Source: Sphingomonas sp. Leaf357
GTDB taxonomy: Bacteria > Pseudomonadota > Alphaproteobacteria > Sphingomonadales > Sphingomonadaceae
NCBI RefSeq assembly: GCF_001423845.1
Contig: NZ_LMPM01000001.1
Span: 2,282,153 to 2,346,152, forward strand
Direction of reading: 5' to 3'
DNA: 64,000 bases
Part shown: piece by piece, positions 1 through 7,803 of the stretch
How positions within the stretch are numbered: position 1 is the stretch's first letter
Layout of the letters: each line of letters starts with the position of its first letter
Translations under genes and position numbers: made by a program
The notes under the pieces: generated by a model
Seen by the model: only the letters and a program-made list of their open reading frames with translations
Databases searched by the model: none
Told to the model about the DNA's origin: nothing

Positions 1-120
1 GCTAGCTGCAATCGCGCGATGATTTGCGATATGTCTGACAAACTGGAAATGCTGTGTTTCCGAATGCGGTGGCGACGTTTACCGTGAATGCGGGTTGCTG
101 CAGTGCAGCGCAACGTTTAA

Positions 121-474
121 ATGGAACGGATGACGACCTTGACCGCCGAGCGCCCGCCCGCAGCCGTGCCGACCACGACGCCGATCCTCTTCGAGGCGAT
201 CGTGCGCAAGATGTGCATCGCGGCCACCTACAACAAGGTCGAGATGACGCTGGCACCGCATGTCATCTACACCAAGCATGACGAGCTGTTCATCGATGCC
301 GAAGTGCTGGCCCGCGACGGCAAGCCGCCCAAGGAGCCGAAGATCGGCACGTTCAAGCTGGTCGGCCTGACCGGCGTGCGCATCACGCCGCGCGCCTTTA
401 CGGTCAGCGCCCTGTTCGACCAGGGCAGCTTCAAATATGCCGACACCACGCTGATGGCGGTCGAGCCGGACTGA
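121..474 (+). CDS. Hypothetical protein, 117 aa
   Basis: Small soluble protein of unknown function. There is no signal peptide or membrane segment. The first ~20 residues are Thr/Pro/Ala-rich, followed by a compact alternating pattern that looks like a mostly beta fold (stretches such as EMTLAPHVIYTKH and IGTFKLVGLTGVRIT). An alternative start is the ATG at 130, which has GGAACGG directly upstream, so the true N-terminus is uncertain. The codon pattern fits the rest of the window. I do not recognise the family. It lies alone between unannotated left-edge sequence and a convergent small gene. Confidence 0.6.
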   Translation: MERMTTLTAERPPAAVPTTTPILFEAIVRKMCIAATYNKVEMTLAPHVIYTKHDELFIDAEVLARDGKPPKEPKIGTFKLVGLTGVRITPRAFTVSALFDQGSFKYADTTLMAVEPD

Positions 475-564
475 ATCGCGACGGCGAAGGTAACGAAGGT
501 ACTGCGAATTCGGTGAGTGCGCGGGGAAAGCGCGCTGTTCGGTACGCGTTTCCGAAGATGTCCT

Positions 565-948
565 CTATCTGTAGCTGGGATCGATGGCGCGGATCGCCGC
601 GATCAGCAGGCGATCGTTGAATTTCTGGCACTCGCCGACCTTCCGGCCGCGATAGAAGACCGGCGTGGTGACGCCGTGCAGGGCGCGATCGATCGCGATG
701 GACAGGACTTCCGCCTGACCCCGTTTCAGCGCGGCGTCCCACGCCGCCGCGAAACTCTCCGCACCGGCGCGTTTGCGCAAGGCATAGGCCGATTTGCGCG
801 ACATGCCGACCGATTTGGCGGCCGCCGACACAAGGCCGATCGCGGCGAGCGCGGCGATGAAAGCGACCTGCCGGGCGGGCGTCCAGCCATCGTGTCGAAC
901 GGTCGCGGTTTGCCCGGGGACGGGCGTGAAATCGAGAGGATCGTGCAT
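565..948 (-). CDS. Putative helix-turn-helix protein, 127 aa
   Basis: Short basic protein whose central part (about residues 22-62, including SAAAKSVGMSRKSAYALRKR) looks like a helix-turn-helix of the kind used by small transposase or terminase subunits and by resolvase-like DNA-binding proteins. The C-terminal part carries a VFYRGRKVGE segment followed by a short helix. No catalytic motif is visible. It could be a domesticated remnant of a mobile element or a stand-alone DNA-binding protein. It is read from an ATG at 948 and ends in YR. The regulatory role is inference from the HTH pattern only. Confidence 0.55.
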   Translation of the reverse strand: MHDPLDFTPVPGQTATVRHDGWTPARQVAFIAALAAIGLVSAAAKSVGMSRKSAYALRKRAGAESFAAAWDAALKRGQAEVLSIAIDRALHGVTTPVFYRGRKVGECQKFNDRLLIAAIRAIDPSYR

Positions 949-1032
949 CGACCAGTCTATGCGCCGGACCGATCCTTGTAGGACAGCATTTTTTTCAGGC
1001 GGCGCTATCGAGCGCAGCGTTTTGGCGGCGAA

Positions 1033-1060
1033 GGCGGGAAGGGCGTCGGCCCTTCCCGCC
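1033..1060 (-). terminator. Strong stem-loop after the Arg/Asp-rich secreted peptide gene
   Basis: A perfect 12-bp stem (GGCGGGAAGGGC paired with GCCCTTCCCGCC) closes a 4-nt GTCG loop. It begins 8 nt past the stop codon of the minus-strand gene at 1069-1350, where a transcription terminator would sit. No run of T follows on either strand, so it is not a textbook intrinsic terminator and may instead protect the mRNA 3' end. Confidence 0.6.
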
Positions 1061-1068
1061 CGCGAGCC

Positions 1069-1350
1069 TCAGCGGCAGACGGTGTAACGCTGGCCGTGAC
1101 GATAGACGAGGCGGCAATTGTTCCGGCCGCGATCGCCGCGCCAGCCGTTATGACGGCCGCGATCGTGGCGACCCCAGCTGCGGCGGTCGTCGCGGCGATC
1201 CCAGCGACGGTCGTTGCGGCGATCACGGTCATGGCGATCGTAGCGGACCTCCTGATTGTAGGCGCCGTCATAACGCTGCGCCGACGCCTCGGTCGAAACG
1301 CCGATGCCGGCGACCATCAGGGCGGCGGCGAGCATGTGGGTGAACTTCAT
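1069..1350 (-). CDS. Secreted Arg/Asp-rich small protein, 93 aa
   Basis: Exported peptide of unknown role. Residues 1-25 form a clear Sec signal peptide (MKFTHMLAAALMVAGIGVST, cleavage expected after EASA). The mature part is extremely rich in Arg, Asp, His and Trp, with repeated DRRxDRR and RGDRGR motifs, and ends in a small C..C segment (CRLVYRHGQRYTVCR) that could form a disulphide. I chose the ATG at 1350 because AGAGGA precedes it at good spacing and the signal peptide starts there; the open frame extends further upstream without signal-like sequence. Such charged, low-complexity periplasmic proteins are common in sphingomonads and are sometimes compared with RcnB-like proteins, but that link is weak here. 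Confidence 0.75.
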   Translation of the reverse strand: MKFTHMLAAALMVAGIGVSTEASAQRYDGAYNQEVRYDRHDRDRRNDRRWDRRDDRRSWGRHDRGRHNGWRGDRGRNNCRLVYRHGQRYTVCR

Positions 1351-1456
1351 GATCGATATCCTCTCGTTCGGCCCGGTATGGGCCTTGCGACGGGAGTACG
1401 CCCGGGCGCGGATATCGTTGCTGAATGTGTCTGTAGGGTGAGGTACAGGTTGAGTG

Positions 1457-1869
1457 TCAGACCTGTTCGACCGGGATGCCGAGCGCGGGGGCGGCGTCGG
1501 CCATCGTGCGATCGAGCGTGACGATGCGCAGCCCGGCGGAGGCGGCGATTGCCAGATGCAGCGCATCGCCCGCGCGCAGTCCGAGCATGTGTTGATCCAC
1601 GAATCCGGCGGCTGCGGTGAAATGATTGGACGCAACCGGCGACAAGGTCAGCACGCGATCCCGCCAGCCGCGCCACATCGCCAGCGCCTCGGCACGCTTC
1701 TCGACGGACAGCGCGCCGGTGCGTAGTTTCAGGGCGAGGGCGCTCGACACCTCCGTGTCGCACCATTCGCTGACGTAGAGCGACCCCTCGCCATCCACGA
1801 GATGATGCGCTCGCTCTGCGGCTCCAGCGTAAGCGCGGCGACGATGACCGACGTGTCGAGATAGAACAT
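1457..1869 (-). pseudogene. PIN-domain toxin (VapC-like), frameshifted
   Basis: Partner toxin of the antitoxin at 1869-2111. The ATG at 1869 shares one base with the antitoxin stop. The first 25 residues (MFYLDTSVIVAALTLEPQSE and on) give the classic PIN start with its metal-binding Asp, but this frame then runs into a stop. The rest of the domain (GEGSLYVSEWCDTEVSSAL, then LRAGDALHLAIAA and IVTLDRTMADAAPALG) continues in another frame. The two halves meet around 1785-1797, and restoring a single G near there (ATGGCGAG to ATGGGCGAG) would rejoin them. Full-length family members are about 130-140 aa, which the joined product would match. Either the toxin is inactivated or the base is an assembly error. 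Confidence 0.8.
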
Positions 1870-2111
1870 CAGTACCGATCGGAATCGCGCATCTGACGGA
1901 TGAAGTCTGCGGCGGGGACCGCCTGCATCTGCTGGCCTTCGTGCAGCTTGCGAAGGGCGTCCACGTCGATCTTCTGGCGTGGTGTTCCGAGCGGCCGGAT
2001 TTGCGCGGCAGCCTTGCCACGACGGGTTATCTCGATACTCTCGCCCGCCTCCACGCGATCGATGATCTCGCTGAGATGCGATTTCGCATCGGCTAGGTTG
2101 ATGCGTTCCAT
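1869..2111 (-). CDS. Type II antitoxin, Phd/YefM (prevent-host-death) family, 80 aa
   Basis: Antitoxin of a PIN-toxin module. The N-terminal 40 residues (MERINLADAKSHLSEIIDRV, then EAGESIEITRRGKAAAQIRP) match the Phd/YefM DNA-binding dimerisation fold, and the C-terminal tail (HEGQQMQAVPAADFIRQMRD) would wrap the toxin. The start at 2111 is favoured by AGGAG 8 nt upstream; a longer frame exists but lacks family character. In such systems the antitoxin represses its own promoter and neutralises the RNase toxin. Here the toxin frame is broken, so the antitoxin may be a survivor of a decayed module. Confidence 0.85.
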   Translation of the reverse strand: MERINLADAKSHLSEIIDRVEAGESIEITRRGKAAAQIRPLGTPRQKIDVDALRKLHEGQQMQAVPAADFIRQMRDSDRY

Positions 2112-2495
2112 CTGGTGCTCCTGACTAGGTTGGTGACTATCAGAATTTCTTTCAGGATGTAAGATGCCGCCGCAGAGGTGTTTATTGCGATTATGCTTAA
2201 TCCAAGTTTCGCGGTGCATCCCGATGCATAGCTGTGCGCGGAGATCGTCGCGCCGCACGGCTTTTCGGTAACGGATTCCGCCGCCAGATTGCATGTAACG
2301 CGGCAGTCGATGAGCATTTGCTCGGCGGGCGTGCCGGACTGTGGGCGGAAATGGCTATCGGGTTCGAAAGAGCGTTCGTACCGAGCGCCAATAACTGATG
2401 CGGATGCAAGCGACGCATAATTTGGCAGTGGTGCAAGCGCAGGCCGGAAACATTAACGTGGAGCGAGTAGCGACATAATTATGGAATTAAATAAA
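2112..2495. other. Intergenic stretch with falling GC
   Basis: No convincing gene is present. GC content drops toward the AT-rich gene that follows, and the short open frames here lack start signals or recognisable protein sequence. The part nearest 2112-2200 should hold the promoter of the antitoxin gene. Confidence 0.5.
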
Positions 2496-2981
2496 TTAGA
2501 GATATTTTGGCATTTGCTCGACCAAATAATTCTCTATTTGATAACATAACGCGTTGGCTTCTTTGGAAATAACCTTTGTTATCTCCGCTTCGCGTTGCTT
2601 GGCAGTAAAATTGCCATATTTTTCAATAGCATCCAACGTTCTATCTGTCCGACTTCGCCAATCAGTAAATATAACAAGTGACTTAGGAAAATATACAGCA
2701 GAAATTGCGAACATTCTATGAAGTTTGTTAAACTCCGTTATAGCATAAGACTTCTTTTGTTCTGATATGAAAAAAGACGCTGTCCAATCCTGAGCGTTTG
2801 CGCGTACGTTAGCGAGAAGAGCAAAAAGCTCTTCACCCTTCTCTCTTAGCATTGCGTTGTGTTCGCGCGCATGTTCAGACTTTTTCTGACGAAACTGCAT
2901 CCACGGACCCAAATAAGCGCCGCCAAGTGCAAAACCACCTCCGATACAGACTGCTACAATCTCGCTCGACATAACGCTCAC
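2496..2981 (-). CDS. Low-GC orphan membrane-anchored protein, 161 aa
   Basis: Unknown protein with one N-terminal hydrophobic segment (about residues 8-28: IVAVCIGGGFALGGAYLGPW) followed by a charged, helical cytoplasmic part rich in Lys, Glu and Phe, with possible coiled-coil character. Base composition is strikingly AT-rich against the surroundings, which suggests recent acquisition. The GTG at 2981 overlaps the helicase stop by 4 bp (GTGA); an ATG at 2972 is an equally possible start. Single-anchor proteins with helical tails of this size occur in defence and phage-related islands, but no effector domain is visible, so no function is assigned. Confidence 0.7.
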   Translation of the reverse strand: MSVMSSEIVAVCIGGGFALGGAYLGPWMQFRQKKSEHAREHNAMLREKGEELFALLANVRANAQDWTASFFISEQKKSYAITEFNKLHRMFAISAVYFPKSLVIFTDWRSRTDRTLDAIEKYGNFTAKQREAEITKVISKEANALCYQIENYLVEQMPKYL

Positions 2982-5299
2982 CCCACCGTCACGAAACTAT
3001 CCATCACCCGCTTCCGCCCCGCAGTCTCGAAGTCGATCTCCAGCTTGTTGCCTTCGATCTCGGCGATCTCGCCATAGCCGAACTTCTGGTGGAAGACGCG
3101 CAGGCCGACGCTCACGTCGTCGCGGCCCTTGTTGCCGAGGCTGACGGCGGAGGCGCGGGCTTCCACGACGCGGGAGGGTTCGCGCGAGAAGGTTCGGCTG
3201 GTGAAGGTGCCGCCGGGTTTGGCGGGATCGATGCCGCCGCCCAGGCCCGCCGCGCGCTGCCAGCCGGGGCCTCGGCCGGTGCCGCGGGCGACATCGGCGA
3301 AGGGATCGGCGCGTTCGGACCAGTTGGCGCGCCACAGGCTTTCGCCGCCGGACATGGTGGTCTCGCTCTCGGTATGGTCGGCGGGGAGTTCGCCGACGAA
3401 GCGCGAGGGGATCGAACTGGTCCACTGGCCGTAGATGCGGCGGTTGGCGGCGTGGATGATCACGGCCTTGCGGCGCGCGCGGGTGATCGCGACGTAGGCC
3501 AGGCGACGTTCCTCTTCGAGTGACGCCAAGCCGCCTTCGTCCAACGAGCGTTGCGAGGGAAACAGGCCCTCTTCCCAGCCGACGAGGAAGACGGTGTCGT
3601 ATTCCAGCCCCTTGGCGGCGTGGATCGTCATGATCGTGACCTTGGGATCCTCGGCATTGTTCTCGTTGTCCATCACGAGGCTGACATGTTCGAGGAACGC
3701 GCCGAGATTCTCGTATTCCTCCATCGCGCGGACGAGTTCGGTGAGGTTTTCGAGCCGGCCGGCGGCCTCGGCGCTCTTTTCCGCCTGATACATCGCGGTG
3801 TAACCGCTCTCGTCCAGGATCTGGCGCGCGAGATCGGGGTGCGGCATCTCGCCGGCCATGCTGCGCCAGCGCGCCATGTCGGCGACGAGGTTGCCGAGCG
3901 ACTTGCGCGCGGCCCCGGTCAACTCGTCGGTATCGAGGATGCGCGCGGCGGCGGTGGTGAGCGGTACGCCGGTGGCGCGGGCAAGCTGGTGGACCTTCTG
4001 CACCGCCTTGTCGCCCAAGCCGCGTTTGGGGACGTTGACGATGCGTTCGAAGGCGAGATCGTCGGCCGGCTGCGCGACGACGCGGAGATAGGCGAGCGCA
4101 TCGCGGATCTCGGCGCGTTCGTAGAAGCGGAAACCCCCGACGATGCGATAGGGCATGCCGATGGCGATGAAGCGATCCTCGAACTCGCGCGTCTGGTGCT
4201 GCGCGCGCACGAGGATGGCGACCTCGTCGAGCGACTTGCCGGTCCGCTGTGCGCCCTCGATCTCGTCGCCGACGCGGCGCGCTTCCTCGGGGCCGTCCCA
4301 GACGCCCAGCACCTTCACCTTCTCGCCGACGTCGAGGTCGGTCCAGAGCTGCTTGCCCAGGCGTCCGCTATTGTTGGCGATGACGGCGGAGGCGGCGCCG
4401 AGGATGTGGGGGGTGGAGCGGTAATTCTGTTCGAGCCGGATGACCTTCGCGCCGGGGAAATCCTTCTCGAACTTCAGGATGTTCTCGACCTGCGCGCCGC
4501 GCCAGGAATAGATCGACTGATCGTCGTCGCCCACGCAGCAGATGTTCTTGCGCTCCTGCGCGAGCAGGCGGAGCCAGAGATACTGGACGCTGTTCGTGTC
4601 CTGATATTCGTCGACCATGATGTATTTGAAGCGGCGCTGATAATCGGCCAGCACCTCGCGGTCGCGCTTCAGGATGACGAGCATGTGGAGCAGCAGGTCG
4701 CCGAAATCGCAGGCGTTGAGCGCGATGAGGCGGGCCTGGTAGGCGGCGTACATCTCCCCGCCACGGCCGTTGGCGTAGAGTTCGCTCTCGCCCGCGTCGA
4801 TGTCCGAGGGGGTGAGGCCCTTGTTCTTCCAGCCGTCGATCACGCCGGCCAATTGGCGGGCGGGCCAGCGTTTCTCGTCGATATCGGCGGCGAGGATGAG
4901 CTGTTTGAGCAGGCGAAGCTGATCGTCGGTGTCGAGGATCGTGAAGTTGCTGTGCAGGCCGACGAGTTCGGCGTGGCGACGCAGCATCTTGGCCCCGATC
5001 GCGTGGAAGGTGCCGAGCCAGGGCATGCCCTCGACCACGTCGCCTACGATGTTGCGCACGCGATGTTTCATCTCGCGCGCGGCCTTGTTGGTGAAGGTGA
5101 CGCTGAGGATCTCGGAGGGCCAGGCGCGCTTGGTCCAGAGCAGGTGCGCGAGGCGCGCGGTGAGCGCGGCGGTCTTGCCCGTGCCGGCACCGGCGAGGAC
5201 GAGGACCGGGCCTTCGGTGGTCAGCACCGCCTCGCGCTGCGGCGGGTTGAGGCCCGTAATGTAAGGCGGTTCCTGCTGGGGTACGGGGGTAAGCGACAT
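2978..5299 (-). CDS. uvrD: UvrD/PcrA-type ATP-dependent DNA helicase, 773 aa
   Basis: Superfamily 1 3'-5' helicase for nucleotide excision and mismatch repair and for clearing stalled replication or transcription complexes. All family motifs are visible in order: Walker A AGAGTGKTAAL, VDEYQDTN (Walker B), DDDQSIYSWRGA (motif III), NYRSTPHIL (motif IV), TIHAAKGLEYD (motif V) and VAITRAR (motif VI). The C-terminal FHQKFGYGEIAEIEGNKLEI segment matches the small beta domain of PcrA that binds RNA polymerase. Length is normal for the family. The start at 5299 (MSLTPVPQQEPPYI) gives the expected short N-terminus; the open frame continues upstream only as non-coding sequence. A GFA-like gene is divergent at 5402. 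Confidence 0.95.
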   Translation of the reverse strand: MSLTPVPQQEPPYITGLNPPQREAVLTTEGPVLVLAGAGTGKTAALTARLAHLLWTKRAWPSEILSVTFTNKAAREMKHRVRNIVGDVVEGMPWLGTFHAIGAKMLRRHAELVGLHSNFTILDTDDQLRLLKQLILAADIDEKRWPARQLAGVIDGWKNKGLTPSDIDAGESELYANGRGGEMYAAYQARLIALNACDFGDLLLHMLVILKRDREVLADYQRRFKYIMVDEYQDTNSVQYLWLRLLAQERKNICCVGDDDQSIYSWRGAQVENILKFEKDFPGAKVIRLEQNYRSTPHILGAASAVIANNSGRLGKQLWTDLDVGEKVKVLGVWDGPEEARRVGDEIEGAQRTGKSLDEVAILVRAQHQTREFEDRFIAIGMPYRIVGGFRFYERAEIRDALAYLRVVAQPADDLAFERIVNVPKRGLGDKAVQKVHQLARATGVPLTTAAARILDTDELTGAARKSLGNLVADMARWRSMAGEMPHPDLARQILDESGYTAMYQAEKSAEAAGRLENLTELVRAMEEYENLGAFLEHVSLVMDNENNAEDPKVTIMTIHAAKGLEYDTVFLVGWEEGLFPSQRSLDEGGLASLEEERRLAYVAITRARRKAVIIHAANRRIYGQWTSSIPSRFVGELPADHTESETTMSGGESLWRANWSERADPFADVARGTGRGPGWQRAAGLGGGIDPAKPGGTFTSRTFSREPSRVVEARASAVSLGNKGRDDVSVGLRVFHQKFGYGEIAEIEGNKLEIDFETAGRKRVMDSFVTVG

Positions 5300-5401
5300 T
5301 CGTGAACAGGTAGGGAACGCGAGCGCGGGGGGCAAGCGCGAAGGGGTTGCGCGGCCGCGATCGATATGGAACAAACCGGCAACACAAGAGGGAGGTTGGA
5401 G

Positions 5402-5800
5402 ATGACGATTACCGGTGGATGCCGTTGCGGCGCGGTGCGCTACACGGCGGAAGGGCAGCCCGATCACAATGCGCTGTGCCTGTGCGAACAGTGCCGCAGG
5501 TCGGCGGGCGCGCCGATGGTCGGCTGGGCGCTGTTCGCGGCGGAGGCGGTGACGATCACCGGCACGCCTGTGAGCTACAATTCGTCCGGCGACACGCAGC
5601 GGCAATTCTGCGGCACGTGTGGGACGGGGCTGTTCTATCTCAGCGAGACGATCTTTCCGGGCAAGATCGATATCCAGACCGGCAGCTTCGACGATCCCGA
5701 CGCGCTGGCCCCGCAGGCGTGCATCCAGATGGCCGATGCGCCGCGCTGGATGGCCGGGCTGGAGGCGCTGCCGAAGTTCGAGCGCTATCCGGGGGCATGA
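5402..5800 (+). CDS. GFA family zinc protein (glutathione-dependent formaldehyde-activating enzyme-like), 132 aa
   Basis: Small zinc-binding protein of the CENP-V/GFA fold. The cysteine pattern is complete: GCRCGAVRY near the N-terminus, LCLCEQCRRSAG in the middle and FCGTCGTGLFY in the second half. The founding member was proposed to promote S-hydroxymethylglutathione formation, but most family members have no proven reaction, so only the fold is certain. The start at 5402 follows GAGGGAGGTTGGAG. It is transcribed away from uvrD. Confidence 0.85.
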   Translation: MTITGGCRCGAVRYTAEGQPDHNALCLCEQCRRSAGAPMVGWALFAAEAVTITGTPVSYNSSGDTQRQFCGTCGTGLFYLSETIFPGKIDIQTGSFDDPDALAPQACIQMADAPRWMAGLEALPKFERYPGA

Positions 5801-5872
5801 GCGGACCGGCGCGAATTGCCGGGGCCGGCGCGGTGACTTAAGCATGTGGCGGCTTGTACGAGGAGGTCGTGG

Positions 5873-7033
5873 ATGCACCGCCGGGATGTAATTCGTGCGC
5901 TCGCCGTGGGCGGCGGCGTCGTAGCGATCGGCGGGCGCGCCCTCGCCGCCGAACCGCGGGTCTACACCTCCAGCATCGCGGTGGAGAACGACCGCGTTCT
6001 GGTGGCGGTGGGCATGAATGGCGCCGGCCCGTTCATCTTCATGATCGACACCGGTGCTTATGTCAGCCTGATCCGCCCCGATCTGGCCAAGCAGTTGAAG
6101 CTGCCGGTGCAGGGCATCGAGCATTCGCGCGGCGTGGGTGGCAAGGGCCGGGGCTTCGCGCTGTATGCGGCGAAGGATTTCGTCATCGGCGGGACCATCC
6201 GCCAGCCTGGCGTGGTGCTGCAGGACTCGTTCGAATTCGGGTATCGGCAGGATATCTACGGCGCGCTGGCGGCGGGCGTTCTGACCACCACGGATACCGA
6301 CCTGGATTTCGACAAGGGCGAGTTGCGCATCTATCCCGACGGGCGCGGCGTGCGCACGGGCTATACGGCGATCGATTCCGAGATCCCACGCATCGACCAA
6401 CCGAACCGTGGATCGCGCAAGATCAGCGCCGCGGTGACGATCGACGGTCGGGTTATCCGCTGCATCCTCGATACGGGCGCCCCGGGCCGGCTGATCCTCG
6501 GCCGGGCGGCGGTGCGGCGGCTGGGCCTGTGGAGCGACGACCGGCCGTACGCGCCGATCCGGCCGAACGGGATCGGCGGGGCGGGGCCGATCGCGCGGAT
6601 CGTGCGGGTCGGCGCACTGGAGATGGGCGGCGCGCGCGAAGACAGGCCGCTGGTGACGTTGCTGGACAATGAGGTGGGCAACGGCTTCGACGGGATCCTC
6701 GGCCTGTCGTTCATCCGCCGCTTCAACCTGTCGATCGACGCGCGCCAGCGGAAATTATGGGTGCAGCCGAGCCGCCAGAGCGTGTCGCCGCAACATTACG
6801 GCCTGTCCGGCCTGTGGCTGGACCATGCGGGCGACCGCGTGACGGTGGCCGCGGTCGGCACGGGCAGTCCGGCGGCGGCGGCGGGGCTGAAGGTGGGCGA
6901 CCGGATCGTGGGCGAGGCGTTTCCGATGCTGCTGCGCAAGATCGGCGGCGGGCCGGGGATGGAGGTTGGTCTGAAGATAGAACGCGGGGGTGTTGCTTCG
7001 GATGTGCGTTTCACGTTGAGGCCCTATCTCTGA
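5873..7033 (+). CDS. Exported retropepsin-like aspartyl protease with C-terminal PDZ-like domain, 386 aa
   Basis: The N-terminus (MHRRDVIRALAVGGG) has a twin-arginine and hydrophobic stretch ending at ALAAEP, suggesting export, possibly by Tat. The body contains two aspartyl protease half-sites, MIDTGAYVSLI (Asp59) and ILDTGAPGRLIL (Asp200), each followed by hydrophobic flap-like sequence. Two catalytic halves in one chain resemble pepsin-type organisation, but with the sequence style of bacterial retropepsin-like proteases. The last ~80 residues (VAAVGTGSPAAAAGLKVGDR) form a PDZ-like module as in periplasmic quality-control proteases. The start was chosen by AGGAGG 7 nt upstream. Substrate unknown. 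Confidence 0.8.
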   Translation: MHRRDVIRALAVGGGVVAIGGRALAAEPRVYTSSIAVENDRVLVAVGMNGAGPFIFMIDTGAYVSLIRPDLAKQLKLPVQGIEHSRGVGGKGRGFALYAAKDFVIGGTIRQPGVVLQDSFEFGYRQDIYGALAAGVLTTTDTDLDFDKGELRIYPDGRGVRTGYTAIDSEIPRIDQPNRGSRKISAAVTIDGRVIRCILDTGAPGRLILGRAAVRRLGLWSDDRPYAPIRPNGIGGAGPIARIVRVGALEMGGAREDRPLVTLLDNEVGNGFDGILGLSFIRRFNLSIDARQRKLWVQPSRQSVSPQHYGLSGLWLDHAGDRVTVAAVGTGSPAAAAGLKVGDRIVGEAFPMLLRKIGGGPGMEVGLKIERGGVASDVRFTLRPYL

Positions 7034-7183
7034 CGTGATTGTTTGGCGGCCGATGCAGGCATGAGTGTTGCGTATAGGGGGTCAGCGGACGTCAGGCCGC
7101 AGCAGAACAATGCACCATCGTTCGAACGTGAACAGTCCGGCGATCACCGCGTTGAATCACGACATATCAGACAGGAGGGCACG

Positions 7184-7648
7184 ATGGCGGATGTCCCACG
7201 ACGTACCGATCAACATGAAGCACTGACGGTCTTTCTTGGAAAGTGGTCGGCACGTGGAACGTCCTTCGGGGGCACCGACCAGACGGGCGGAGATCCGAAG
7301 GCGAATGGGCAGCCTTGGGTCAGCACGCATGAGGCGTCGTGGCATACGGGCAGGTTTTTCATACTTCAGGACGAGCGCGCCGATATCGCGGGCGACCGCT
7401 TCGACACATTCAGTATTCTCGGCATCGATGACGATGGCTCGTACTTTTCGCGCAGCGTCGAGAATCACGGCTTTTATCGCGATTATAAGGTGACCCGCGA
7501 AGGTGATTGCTGGACATTCGCTGGTGCCACGGAACGGGCGACGGTGAATTTCGACGAGGACGGGAAACGCCAGGTAAGGACCTGGGAATGGAAGCCCGAA
7601 GACGATTGGCTTCCCCTTTGCGACCGGATCGCCGATAAGGTATTTTGA
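7184..7648 (+). CDS. DUF1579-like protein, 154 aa
   Basis: Soluble protein resembling the DUF1579 / lipocalin-like group that opens with a segment of the type HxxLxxFLGxW (here HEALTVFLGKWSARGTSFGG) and continues as a beta barrel (WHTGRFFILQDERADIAGDR, DTFSILGIDDDGSY, WTFAGATERATVNFDEDG). No catalytic residues are known for the family. The start at 7184 is supported by AGGAGG nearby. It stands alone, with a promoter region of about 150 bp upstream. Confidence 0.7.
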   Translation: MADVPRRTDQHEALTVFLGKWSARGTSFGGTDQTGGDPKANGQPWVSTHEASWHTGRFFILQDERADIAGDRFDTFSILGIDDDGSYFSRSVENHGFYRDYKVTREGDCWTFAGATERATVNFDEDGKRQVRTWEWKPEDDWLPLCDRIADKVF

Positions 7649-7728
7649 CGGATGGCGCCCTGCTCGCGACAGATGAATAATTGCTTGCGATGTCCGCTGT
7701 TGGCCTAGCCTCTACACTCATCTTCAAA

Positions 7729-7757
7729 CCGCAACCCCATCGTCACGCGAGCGTCAC
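7729..7757 (+). promoter_or_regulatory. Candidate Pho box before btaA
   Basis: Three 7-bp units at exact 11-bp period: CCGCAAC (7729), TCGTCAC (7740), GCGTCAC (7751), with 4-bp spacers. This is the architecture of PhoB binding sites (CTGTCAT-type heptamers separated by 4 bp). The match is looser than at 10156 but the spacing is identical, and the downstream genes are those expected under phosphate control. Confidence 0.6.
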
Positions 7758-7803
7758 GGCGCGGGCGTAACCGCGCCCTCGAACCAGTCGGGGATGTGCG
7801 GAT

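Noticed and set aside
1096..1521. Plus-strand 141-aa Ala/Val-rich frame
   Set aside because: It is the reverse reading of the Arg/Asp-rich secreted peptide gene, which has a signal peptide and ribosome site.
2197..2436. Short open frame between the antitoxin gene and the AT-rich orphan gene
   Set aside because: No ribosome site, no protein-like composition and no conservation clue.
3551..5305. 584-aa plus-strand frame opposite uvrD
   Set aside because: Antisense shadow; the minus strand encodes every helicase motif.
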